Assembly (NCBI GenBank): GCA_964370015.1
Contig: CAYJHD010000040.1
Coordinates: 1-18,140, forward strand
DNA from: CAYJAD01 sp964370015
GTDB taxonomy: Bacteria; Desulfobacterota; Desulfovibrionia; Desulfovibrionales; Desulfovibrionaceae
Direction of reading: 5' to 3'
Length of the DNA: 18,140 bases
Shown here: positions 7,418 to 14,440 of the stretch, piece by piece
Numbering within the stretch: position 1 is the first letter of the stretch
Layout: every line of letters begins with the position of its first letter
The notes under the pieces: model-generated
Databases searched by the model: none
What the model saw: only the letters and a program-made list of their open reading frames with translations
Told to the model about the DNA's origin: nothing
Program-made: the position numbers and the translations under genes

Positions 7418-8416
7418 ATGGGAAAGTTGCGTATAGCTGTTCTTGGTGGCGGATCTTGGGGCACGGCCTTGGCTCATGTGCTGGCAGAAAATAGGCATGA
7501 GGTGCGCCTTGTGGTGCGCGATGCTGCCATGGCGCAAAGCATCAATGAAGAGCATAAAAATCCACGCTATGTGACGCGCTTCACCTTGCATGATTCTCTA
7601 CAGGCCGTCACGAATGTGCAAGAGCTCGAGTCACAAGATATATATGTTTTAGCCATACCTGCCCAATCTTTGCGCGGATATTTGCAAAATATTGAACCCC
7701 ATTTACCGCAAAATTGCGTGCTCGTGAATACGGCCAAAGGGCTTGAAAGCGATACCTTTATGACCATGCGCGAAGTGGTTATGGAAGTGCTTGAGCATAA
7801 AACACCGCAATACGCAGTGTTGTCTGGGCCTTCCTTTGCCGAAGAGGTGCTGGAAAAGCAACCCACAGCCGTGGTGCTTGGCACAGAATGCACCAGTCTT
7901 GGGCAGCATTTGCGCGCGGTATTTTCCACACCGTATTTTCGCTGTTACTCCGGAAAGGACATAATTGGCATAGAGCTTGGTGGTGCGCTGAAAAATATCA
8001 TGGCCATAGCTGTGGGGTTATGTGATGGGATGGGCCTTGGGCATAATAGCCGTGCGGCTCTGATAACGCGTAGCTTGGCAGAAATGAGCCGTTTGGGTTT
8101 GGCGTGTGGCGGGGATACCAGTACTTTTATGGGGCTTTCCGGACTTGGAGATTTAACGCTCACGGCCAATGGGAATCTTTCGCGCAATAGACAGGTGGGC
8201 TTGCGTCTTGGCCAAGGTGAGCAGCTTACCGATATTGAAGCATCACTAGGTATGGTGGCTGAAGGGGTAAAAACCACGCAAGCTGTGCATACCATGGTGG
8301 AGAAATTTGGATTAAATGCGCCCATCACTTCCATGGTGTATAAAATACTCTATTGTGGTCTTGCGCCAGAGCAATGCGTGGCAGAGCTCATGTGTCGTAA
8401 TTTGAAAGATGAATAA
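7418..8416 (+). CDS. gpsA: Glycerol-3-phosphate dehydrogenase [NAD(P)+]
   Basis: Cytoplasmic enzyme that reduces dihydroxyacetone phosphate to sn-glycerol 3-phosphate, the backbone precursor for phospholipids. The 332 residues fit the family. The dinucleotide-binding motif is VLGGGSWGTALA (8-19), followed by SGPSFAEEV (136-144). The catalytic lysine falls at K192 in GALKNIMA, the same number as in E. coli. The substrate-binding part includes GLGDL (242-246) and SRNRQVG (255-261). The frame is open 14 codons further upstream, but the ATG at 7418 has GGAGG four bases before it and begins just before the Rossmann fold, so it is chosen. It is divergent from rpsU, with tRNA-Ser downstream. No terminator is seen before the tRNA promoter. 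Confidence 0.97.
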   Translation: MGKLRIAVLGGGSWGTALAHVLAENRHEVRLVVRDAAMAQSINEEHKNPRYVTRFTLHDSLQAVTNVQELESQDIYVLAIPAQSLRGYLQNIEPHLPQNCVLVNTAKGLESDTFMTMREVVMEVLEHKTPQYAVLSGPSFAEEVLEKQPTAVVLGTECTSLGQHLRAVFSTPYFRCYSGKDIIGIELGGALKNIMAIAVGLCDGMGLGHNSRAALITRSLAEMSRLGLACGGDTSTFMGLSGLGDLTLTANGNLSRNRQVGLRLGQGEQLTDIEASLGMVAEGVKTTQAVHTMVEKFGLNAPITSMVYKILYCGLAPEQCVAELMCRNLKDE

Positions 8417-8472
8417 GGTACTGTGCTAGGGTAAAATTATATGTATGATATTAACTAGTTATATTGTGTTGT

Positions 8473-8532
8473 AAAAAAATATTAAAAAAATACAAAAAAA
8501 GACTTGCCAAGAGTCGATGTTTGGCATAGATA
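8473..8532 (+). promoter_or_regulatory. tRNA-Ser promoter with phased upstream A-tracts
   Basis: TTGCCA (8504-8509) and TAGATA (8527-8532) lie 17 bases apart, sixteen bases ahead of the mature tRNA. Immediately upstream are three runs of seven A (8473-8479, 8484-8490, 8494-8500), centred 11 and 10 bases apart. That is about one helical turn, as expected for bent DNA or an UP-like element that binds the RNA polymerase alpha subunit. Confidence 0.65.
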
Positions 8533-8547
8533 TATCTTCGCTTGTGC

Positions 8548-8639
8548 GGAGAGGTGTCCGAGTTGGTCGAAGGAGCACGATTGGAAATCGTGTGTACGTT
8601 AATCGCGTACCAAGAGTTCGAATCTCTTCCTCTCCGCCA
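8548..8639 (+). tRNA. tRNA-Ser (anticodon GGA)
   Basis: Class II tRNA of 92 bases with CCA encoded. The acceptor stem is GGAGAGG (8548-8554) with CCTCTCC (8629-8635), then discriminator G and CCA. The anticodon stem is CACGA (8576-8580) with TCGTG (8588-8592), loop TTGGAAA, anticodon GGA at 8583-8585 reading UCC/UCU. The long variable arm pairs GTACG with CGTAC. The T-loop has GTTCGAATC. The discriminator and long variable arm agree with serine identity. Confidence 0.97.
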
Positions 8640-8661
8640 TAAGTGAAAATAAATACGATTT

Positions 8662-8707
8662 AAAGCCTAAAGATTGAAAAGTTACTTTTCAGCTTTAGGC
8701 TTTTTTT
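8662..8707 (+). terminator. Rho-independent terminator of tRNA-Ser
   Basis: An eleven-pair outer stem (8662-8672 with 8693-8703, core AGCCTAAAG) and a seven-pair inner stem (TGAAAAG 8675-8681 with CTTTTCA 8685-8691) around a three-base loop, ending in seven T (8701-8707). It is strong and positioned 23 bases after the tRNA. Confidence 0.9.
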
Positions 8708-8768
8708 ATATGCTATTTTTTGAAAGCCAGAACATTTTGTAATAGGCTACATGTTTTGTGAGGAATGT

Positions 8769-9536
8769 ATGCAGCAAATTATCTATGCCATAGGTGATAT
8801 TCATGCCGATTTTACCCGATTGAATGTTTTTATAAATAAAAAAATTCGCCATAATCGAGGTATACAGAGCTTAGCTAAAGATGATGAGTTGGAAATCATT
8901 TTATTGCAATGCGGTGATTTTAGTTTTTTTTGGCCACGTTGTGATTATAGTCATGCCATCAAAAATAAGGTTAATTTTCTTAAGGATGGCTATGTGAAAA
9001 TTTATTGGTGTGCTGGCAATCATGAAAATCATGATGTGTTGGATATGCTACAGGAAAAGTACGCTGGTAGCCCTTTTATTGAAGTGGCACCACAAGTGCA
9101 TTTTGCCACTTTTGGTTCTGTACTAGAGCTTTTAGATGGAACCAAAGTGCTGTTCTGTGGCGGCGGGGAAAGTGAAAAACGCGATAAAGAACGCAGAATT
9201 ACTCATGAAAGGCACACGGGGCATAGGGCTTGGTGGCAGCAAGAAGGTATTGATTCCAAAGATATGCAACGCTTGCCACTGACGCAAATTCAGTGGGTGG
9301 TGAGCCATGCACGCCCCTTGGCAGTGCCGCTCACAGCACAAAGTCATCATGGAAGGGAACAATCGCAGGTTTATTTAGAAGAGATTCGTCAAAAATATAC
9401 ACCGCAAAAATGGATTCATGGACATTACCATGTGTACGAGGAAGGCATTCACGATGGTTGTGAGTATATTTGCTTAAACCATTCGGGTTCGCGCGGTGTG
9501 TGGCACAAGTTGGTGGGGCATATTGGTAAGTTTTAA
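8769..9536 (+). CDS. Calcineurin-like metallophosphoesterase
   Basis: Likely a cytosolic di-metal phosphoesterase of unknown substrate. The 255 residues carry the full metal-site set: GDIHAD (D10, H12), CGD (D50), GNHE (N84, H85), SHARP (H180) and GHYH (H219, H221). Residues 131-160 (GGGESEKR followed by WWQQEG) resemble the GG-x-S ... SWW-x-x-E stretch of small stand-alone phosphoesterases found in phages and bacteria. There is no signal peptide or membrane segment. I chose the ATG at 8769 because GTGAGGAA lies just before it; an ATG six codons upstream has a poorer site. The gene has no operon partner and converges with the membrane protein gene at a four-base gap. Specific substrate (nucleotide, protein phosphate or other) cannot be told. 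Confidence 0.85.
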   Translation: MQQIIYAIGDIHADFTRLNVFINKKIRHNRGIQSLAKDDELEIILLQCGDFSFFWPRCDYSHAIKNKVNFLKDGYVKIYWCAGNHENHDVLDMLQEKYAGSPFIEVAPQVHFATFGSVLELLDGTKVLFCGGGESEKRDKERRITHERHTGHRAWWQQEGIDSKDMQRLPLTQIQWVVSHARPLAVPLTAQSHHGREQSQVYLEEIRQKYTPQKWIHGHYHVYEEGIHDGCEYICLNHSGSRGVWHKLVGHIGKF

Positions 9537-9540
9537 TTTT

Positions 9541-10272
9541 TTAATAATATTTTTGTACGAATTGTAAAACTAGATGCAATGCAATAAGGATGGTGGCAAA
9601 AATGGCTAAAGTGTCCAAAAATGAAGGGCGTGAAGCTTTTTGCCATTTTTGAGGAATTTTCTTGAATGGAAAGGCGTCAGGGATTTGTGGCGTTTTTTCT
9701 CCATGTGCGGTTTTATTTTGCGGTAGAAGTTCTGAGGTTGTAGGCTTTGGAGCTTTTTTTTGTATTTGAGCCCAGCTCCTTTGCAGTATAAAAGTGGAAA
9801 TAAGTACGCAGGCCATATAACCTATCAGTAAAAATGAGAAGAAACGAAAGAGTTTTATAAGCAATTGCGTCCACTCATGGGAAGAATGTGCAAAAAGGGC
9901 TTTGTCATAAAAAAAGACCGCTAAAAAAGCCAAACTACCAACAGAGAGTGCGTTTAGGAAGTAGTGTAACAGTTGCCCTTTGTAATGATCAAATTCTTTG
10001 CGGAGTGTAAGCTTTTCTTGCAATATGTTTTGCAGGCAATTTGTAATGGTGCTGTAGAGGCTTGGCAGCAGAAAAAAAAGACAACTTATGCCGTAAATAT
10101 ACGCTTGGTGGTAGGGGCTTAGTGAAAAGGATGCGGCGTGCGCTTTGGTGTGGCGTAAAGGATCCCAATTTTGGCTGAGCACTATATCCATATTAAGAAA
10201 AAAAAGAACCAATAAGAACATGGAAAGGTTCATTACTCTATGATGTTCTTTGAAGTACGAAATCTGTGTCAT
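9541..10272 (-). CDS. Unrecognised five-helix membrane protein
   Basis: I do not recognise this 243-residue protein. It has five hydrophobic segments likely to span the inner membrane (about 14-34, 57-77, 103-123, 139-164, 220-240). A long Lys/Pro/Gln-rich basic stretch (about 165-218) between the fourth and fifth helices is probably cytoplasmic. No catalytic motif, signal peptide or known transporter signature is visible. The frame could begin at a GTG two codons upstream, but AGGAG is five bases before the ATG at 10272 and overlaps the region just before the GTG, so the ATG is preferred. It converges with the phosphoesterase gene and stands alone. Around 230 bases separate it from the chemoreceptor gene, whose terminator lies in that gap. 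Confidence 0.7.
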   Translation of the reverse strand: MTQISYFKEHHRVMNLSMFLLVLFFLNMDIVLSQNWDPLRHTKAHAASFSLSPYHQAYIYGISCLFFLLPSLYSTITNCLQNILQEKLTLRKEFDHYKGQLLHYFLNALSVGSLAFLAVFFYDKALFAHSSHEWTQLLIKLFRFFSFLLIGYMACVLISTFILQRSWAQIQKKAPKPTTSELLPQNKTAHGEKTPQIPDAFPFKKIPQKWQKASRPSFLDTLAIFATILIALHLVLQFVQKYY

Positions 10273-10444
10273 GTTCACTCCTAAAAAAGGGAATCAGGCG
10301 TGGGGCGTGAATCACATTTGTCATAACTGTTTGTGAAATTCGCAAGGTATGTGAAGATGTGAGCTTTTTTCGTATAAGAAAATACCTGCATGGAAGTAGT
10401 TTCTGCTTGTAAAGGCTAGCAAAAGAAGACAAGGGTAGCAACAT

Positions 10445-10481
10445 AAAAAAGCCATGGTCTTATGTGAAAACCATGGCTTTT
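10445..10481 (-). terminator. Rho-independent terminator of the chemoreceptor gene
   Basis: A twelve-pair stem (10447-10458 with 10470-10481, containing GCCATGGT) around an eleven-base loop, with a T-run on the minus strand (10445-10450). It lies 23 bases after the stop codon of the chemoreceptor gene. The rest of the gap up to 10272 shows no further convincing signal. Confidence 0.88.
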
Positions 10482-10503
10482 GTTTTAGGTATTTGATTGA
10501 GTA

Positions 10504-12891
10504 TTAGCTTTGTAGCTTCTTTAAAAGCATTTGCAAATCTGCGGCCATGTCAGTGAGTTCGCGTATGGCTTGTGATGCGTCCACCATGCCTGTGGCATTG
10601 GCGTTGGCAATGTGATTGATTTCGTCGATGGAGCGATTAATTTCTTCTGAAGTTGCCGATTGCTCTTCCGCGGCGGTGGCAATGCCTGAAATGAGTCCCG
10701 TATTGGCATTGGCCAAGGTGAGGATTTCTTCTAAGGATGCCCCAGACACGGCGGCCAGCTCTGTGGCCTTGGCGGCAAAGTTGGCGCTTTCGCTCACACG
10801 TTCAATGTTCATGGATGTGGTGGTTTGAATACCGCGAATGCTGTTGCCCACCTCCGTGGTGGCGGTCATGGTTTTTTCTGCCAACTTACGTACTTCGTCG
10901 GCTACCACGGCAAATCCACGTCCGGCTTCACCTGCGCGCGCAGCTTCAATGGCGGCATTGAGCGCAAGCAAGTTGGTCTGATCTGCAATGTCAGAAATAA
11001 CATCCATAACGCTGCCAATGCTTTCTGCTTGCTTACCAAGCTGTTGCATATTGACTTCCAATTCCTTGGCCACATCATTAACGCTCTTAATGGCCATGAC
11101 CACTTGATGTACCAATTCCGATCCTTCTGTGGCCTTACTGCGCACATTGTCAGATTGCGTATTGGCTTCGCCGGCATTATTGGCCACTTCCAGAACGGCG
11201 GTGTTCATCTCTTCCATGGCGGCGGCGGTGGAGGTGATGCGGTCGCGCTGTATGGAAGCTCCCTCAGCCACTTCTTCTGCCTGTGCAGAAAGCTGTCTTG
11301 AGGCTGTGGCCATGCGTTCGGAAATATCTTGAGCTTCAGTGGCCACTTGAACAATGGTTCGCTGTGTGCTCTTGATGGAAGTTAAGTCAGTGACAAGCTG
11401 TAATACGCAGGCCAGTTTACCTTTTTCATCCACAAAGGGAATGGCTGTATAGGTAATGTCCAGCATTTTGCCTTGTGGTCTTGCCACCGTTTCTCCCGTG
11501 GCAGGGCGTAAAGTGGACACGGCAATGTTCAGCGCATCGCCAGGGGTGCCGGAATCGTCACGATTCATGATTTCTTTACACGTTTTGTTTAAGTAATCAC
11601 TGCCCACAACGGATTGGGCTGTTTTGTTAATATACACCACGTGTAAGCTTTTATCTAAGACAACCACAGGAGCTGTGAGGGCGTTGAGAATGTCTTGATA
11701 TTGCTTAAGGGAGTGGTTTGTGCCTTCAATGAGATTGGCAAAGGCGCCTTGAACTTTAGAACTGTCGCCCTGAATTTCAATGCTACCTGCGCTGATTGTT
11801 TCTTTAACGCGGGCGTATTCTTCAATGACGAGCTTTAGAGAAGTGGGAATGGAGCGCAAGGCATCGGCAAGGGCGCCAATTTCGTCGGTGCGTTTCACGT
11901 CCAGCGTGCCGTCAAGGTTACCTTGGGCAATGTCGGTGGCAAATTGTGAGCCCTTGGCCACAGCTTTCACCACAGGACGTAAAATACCAAAAGCCACGCC
12001 AGCACTTAAAAGCACGGCCATGATGGTAGCCATGATGGAAAGATTACGCAAATCAATGAGGTCTGAGAAAATATCGCGTTCTTCAGCTCTGGCTATGACG
12101 ATAATATCAGCACTTTTTAGTTTGGTGTGATAGGCTGTTACGGGATAACCGGCCAAATTGGTATAGGTACTTATGCCATTGCCGTTTTGGGCAATTTTTT
12201 TCATATCCGGTGTGATGGAAAGATTGGTCTTCATGAGAGAATCTTTGTTGGAATCAAGCACCACGCGCCCTTGACCGTCAATGGCAAAGGCAAATCCATG
12301 CTTACCCACGGTGATTCCTTTAAAAACCGTGTCGTACACTTTGGCAAAGGATATGTCACCGCTGAGCACGCCCACGATGTCGCCACTGCTTCCCCTTACC
12401 GGGTACACCACTGCCAACAATACTTCATTGCTAATGGTGGACATGCGCGGTTCAGTTCTGGCCATGGAGCCTTGCATGGCTTCTTTGAAATAGTCGCGGA
12501 AGGAAAGGTCGGTACCCACGGCAGAAGGGGTGGAAGAGGCAACCACTTTACCCGTGGTATCCAAGAGGTTAAAACCATGCAACATGGAGAGCTCTTGGGT
12601 GCGACCTTGCAGCCAAGAATTCATGGTGCTGATTTGCGAGCTGTCATGGAAACTTTCTTCCAAGAAGGAAATGACGTGGCTGTTCACCGTGGTGATTTTG
12701 ATAAAGGTTTTGGTGGATGCAAGTGTATAATCCAGCATGCGTTGCATGGATTCTGAGGTTACTTGCATGGTATTAAGAGAGGATTCAGTGAGCGATGAGG
12801 CGGTTTCTTTGTAGGTTAAATAACTGAGGATGCTCATGGAAAGCACCAATACCACGGTGATGGGTAGCAAAACTCTTTGTAGCAACTTCAT
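10504..12891 (-). CDS. Methyl-accepting chemotaxis protein (dCache-HAMP-PAS-MCP signal)
   Basis: Transmembrane chemoreceptor of 795 residues that would control CheA and so flagellar rotation. Order of parts: membrane helix 1 (7-27), a periplasmic double-Cache sensor (about 35-275, with GTDLSFRDYF at 126-135 and LSGDIS at 176-181), membrane helix 2 (283-303), HAMP (304-355), a cytoplasmic PAS domain (about 397-505), and the signalling coiled coil (515-795) whose hairpin tip is EAARAGEAGRGFA (649-661). The sensor lacks the R-x-WY pattern of typical amino-acid Cache receptors, so the ligand is unknown. The PAS domain may sense redox state or a cofactor. There is no C-terminal CheR-binding pentapeptide. 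The ATG has GGGAG five bases upstream, inside a small hairpin. A sigma-28-type promoter lies 158 bases upstream and a terminator follows, so the gene is monocistronic. Confidence 0.96.
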   Translation of the reverse strand: MKLLQRVLLPITVVLVLSMSILSYLTYKETASSLTESSLNTMQVTSESMQRMLDYTLASTKTFIKITTVNSHVISFLEESFHDSSQISTMNSWLQGRTQELSMLHGFNLLDTTGKVVASSTPSAVGTDLSFRDYFKEAMQGSMARTEPRMSTISNEVLLAVVYPVRGSSGDIVGVLSGDISFAKVYDTVFKGITVGKHGFAFAIDGQGRVVLDSNKDSLMKTNLSITPDMKKIAQNGNGISTYTNLAGYPVTAYHTKLKSADIIVIARAEERDIFSDLIDLRNLSIMATIMAVLLSAGVAFGILRPVVKAVAKGSQFATDIAQGNLDGTLDVKRTDEIGALADALRSIPTSLKLVIEEYARVKETISAGSIEIQGDSSKVQGAFANLIEGTNHSLKQYQDILNALTAPVVVLDKSLHVVYINKTAQSVVGSDYLNKTCKEIMNRDDSGTPGDALNIAVSTLRPATGETVARPQGKMLDITYTAIPFVDEKGKLACVLQLVTDLTSIKSTQRTIVQVATEAQDISERMATASRQLSAQAEEVAEGASIQRDRITSTAAAMEEMNTAVLEVANNAGEANTQSDNVRSKATEGSELVHQVVMAIKSVNDVAKELEVNMQQLGKQAESIGSVMDVISDIADQTNLLALNAAIEAARAGEAGRGFAVVADEVRKLAEKTMTATTEVGNSIRGIQTTTSMNIERVSESANFAAKATELAAVSGASLEEILTLANANTGLISGIATAAEEQSATSEEINRSIDEINHIANANATGMVDASQAIRELTDMAADLQMLLKKLQS

Positions 12892-12896
12892 ACAAA

Positions 12897-12910
12897 CTCC
12901 CTTTTAGGAG
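12897..12910 (-). promoter_or_regulatory. Hairpin covering the chemoreceptor ribosome binding site
   Basis: On the minus strand CUCCU and GGGAG pair (five pairs including one U-G) around an AAAA loop. The GGGAG is the ribosome binding site itself, five bases before the ATG. This would moderately hinder initiation; the stem is short and may be incidental. Confidence 0.35.
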
Positions 12911-12980
12911 ACTTGCACAATGAATAACGAGCAATGTAGATAGTGGCGAGTAGTCACAGAAGTATCTTGATATTGCGAGA

Positions 12981-13002
12981 GCATAGATTGCCTTGTCTAT
13001 GC
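12981..13002 (-). promoter_or_regulatory. Inverted repeat in the chemoreceptor leader
   Basis: GCATAGA (12981-12987) and TCTATGC (12996-13002) form a perfect seven-base inverted repeat with an eight-base loop. It lies about 40-60 bases downstream of the predicted transcript start. It could be an operator or a leader RNA hairpin. Confidence 0.35.
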
Positions 13003-13048
13003 CTTATCATTGTACATGACTCTTTTGGTATATAGCTTAATACTAACA

Positions 13049-13075
13049 TCATCGGTAAATTGTTGCAAAACTTTA
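13049..13075 (-). promoter_or_regulatory. Sigma-28 (FliA) type promoter of the chemoreceptor gene
   Basis: The minus strand has TAAAGTTT (13068-13075), 11 bases, then ACCGATGA (13049-13056). The enterobacterial FliA consensus is TAAAGTTT, 11 bases, GCCGATAA: 14 of 16 positions match with exact spacing. Chemoreceptor genes are classical members of the FliA regulon. The predicted start near 13042 gives a leader of about 150 bases. Confidence 0.75.
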
Positions 13076-13081
13076 TATGTG

Positions 13082-13112
13082 AAAAAAAAAGAGTGCTTTG
13101 CAGCACTCTTTT
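13082..13112 (-). terminator. Rho-independent terminator of the FadL-like gene
   Basis: An eleven-pair stem (13087-13097 with 13102-13112, AAAAGAGTGCT) around a four-base loop, with a nine-T run on the minus strand (13082-13090). It lies 21 bases past the FadL-like stop codon and a few bases upstream of the FliA-type promoter of the next gene. Confidence 0.92.
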
Positions 13113-13133
13113 AACAGATGAATTTTACTTTTT

Positions 13134-14378
13134 TTAGAAGGTATACCCGATGGAGAAAGAGTAAATGTCCGCACCCACGTTGGAGGATTTACCAGGAGAC
13201 ACTGTGGATGTGTTGCTCTTGGTGTAGTCCACATCGTAAAGCCATAAGTGTGCGTAGGCAAGGTCGAAGGTCCAGTTTTCATACTTGAAACCTACACCCA
13301 AGCTGATGACGTCACGACCATTGGTGGGCATGAGATAATCGGCATGCTTGTCATCGGTAACGTCAGTTTCATGCCAGTAACCGGCACGTAAGGTTAACCA
13401 ATCTAATGGAGCATATTCCACGCTGGCGTTGATGTTCCAACCGTCGCGCCAGTTTTTCTCGTTGAAAGAGTTCAAATGAGGATTGCCATCCATATAAATA
13501 TTCAAATGATTGAAAGTGGACCAACGTGTATATATGGCACCCACTTCAAAACTTAAATTTTCCAATGGCTTGTACATGATACCAAGGGCCAGGGAGTCGG
13601 GTAACTGTATGGTGCCATGAATGTCGGATTTATTGGGGATGTTAGCCAGCCCAGCAAAAGGAGCGGGAAGGCTGTGGTGGAATTTAGCTTCACCGCGAAT
13701 GTTTTGTGTTACTTGGCTTTTGTAGGCTAAGCCTGCGGACCATTGTTCGTTGAATTTAGCGTGTAAGCCAAGATGAAAGCCAATGCCTACGCCGTCACCT
13801 TCAAGTGCCGCAGATCCATCGGCTTGCCCCATGCGGCGAAAGTCTACGGCATTATTAAGGAACATGCTCATGTACATGATTTCCACACCGAAAGAGGCGG
13901 AGAACATGTCATTGAATTTGTAGGCAATGGTAGGCACGGCAGATAGCGTGGTTACACCAACGCCATGTACATTGTAGCGGCCTTGCCATTCGTCGGCATA
14001 GTTATTACCGAGGCCAAAGCGAGTGAAAACACCAAGGCCAAGCCACACTTTGTCGTTGAGTTGATAGCTGGCATAGCCGTGGCCGGGGGTCCAAATGGTG
14101 GATTTGGTTTTGGTTGTGTGGCCTGTGTTTTCAAAATGAATGCCACCATAGGGAGCCACAAAGGACATACCGCCCATGATGTGAATGCCGGGAAGTTGTG
14201 TAATGCCGGCTGCGTTATAAGCAAGGGCAGAAACGTCGTCAGCACGGCCAACCATGCCGCCGGCAAGGCTAAGGCCGCGAGCAGACCATTCGGTCATGGC
14301 GAAACCTTCAGCCAGGGCAGAACCTGCCATGGTAAGGGTAAGTAAGGTTGCAAGAGCGAGAGAGCGAAGTTGTAACAT
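13134..14378 (-). CDS. OmpP1/FadL-family outer-membrane channel
   Basis: Outer-membrane beta-barrel for uptake of hydrophobic compounds such as fatty acids or aromatics. The 414-residue precursor has a clear signal peptide with probable cleavage after ALA (residue 23). The N-terminal hatch region shows ARGLSLAGG (33-41) and ALAYNAAGITQLPG (51-64). The family usually has NPAG here, and this protein has NAAG. Alternating aromatic strands fill the rest, and the chain ends in Phe (IGYTF), the usual signal for barrel assembly. The ATG at 14378 is preferred over an upstream start 17 codons earlier because GGAGG lies four bases before it and it gives a proper signal peptide. It follows priA by 62 bases. 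A terminator follows it. Substrate is not determinable from sequence. Confidence 0.92.
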   Translation of the reverse strand: MLQLRSLALATLLTLTMAGSALAEGFAMTEWSARGLSLAGGMVGRADDVSALAYNAAGITQLPGIHIMGGMSFVAPYGGIHFENTGHTTKTKSTIWTPGHGYASYQLNDKVWLGLGVFTRFGLGNNYADEWQGRYNVHGVGVTTLSAVPTIAYKFNDMFSASFGVEIMYMSMFLNNAVDFRRMGQADGSAALEGDGVGIGFHLGLHAKFNEQWSAGLAYKSQVTQNIRGEAKFHHSLPAPFAGLANIPNKSDIHGTIQLPDSLALGIMYKPLENLSFEVGAIYTRWSTFNHLNIYMDGNPHLNSFNEKNWRDGWNINASVEYAPLDWLTLRAGYWHETDVTDDKHADYLMPTNGRDVISLGVGFKYENWTFDLAYAHLWLYDVDYTKSNTSTVSPGKSSNVGADIYSFSIGYTF

Positions 14379-14440
14379 AATGCCTCCAAGGCGCAAATAT
14401 AGTGCCGCTGTTAAAATTTGTGGTGACACTTAGGTGCTCC

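Noticed and set aside
10238..10444. Minus-strand open frame of 68 codons upstream of the membrane protein
   Set aside because: Overlaps the start of the better-supported membrane protein gene in another frame and has no recognisable features.
8548..10504. Genomic island integrated at tRNA-Ser
   Set aside because: No integrase gene and no repeat of the tRNA 3' end found downstream in the window; only the accessory-looking gene pair remains.
14393..14407. Sigma-54-like promoter ahead of the FadL-type gene (GGCAC, then TTGC, with GG and GC ten bases apart, minus strand)
   Set aside because: The predicted transcript start would fall near 14381, inside or past the GGAGG ribosome binding site and three bases from the ATG, which is not workable for this start codon. 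A TATATT -10 box overlaps it but has no good -35.
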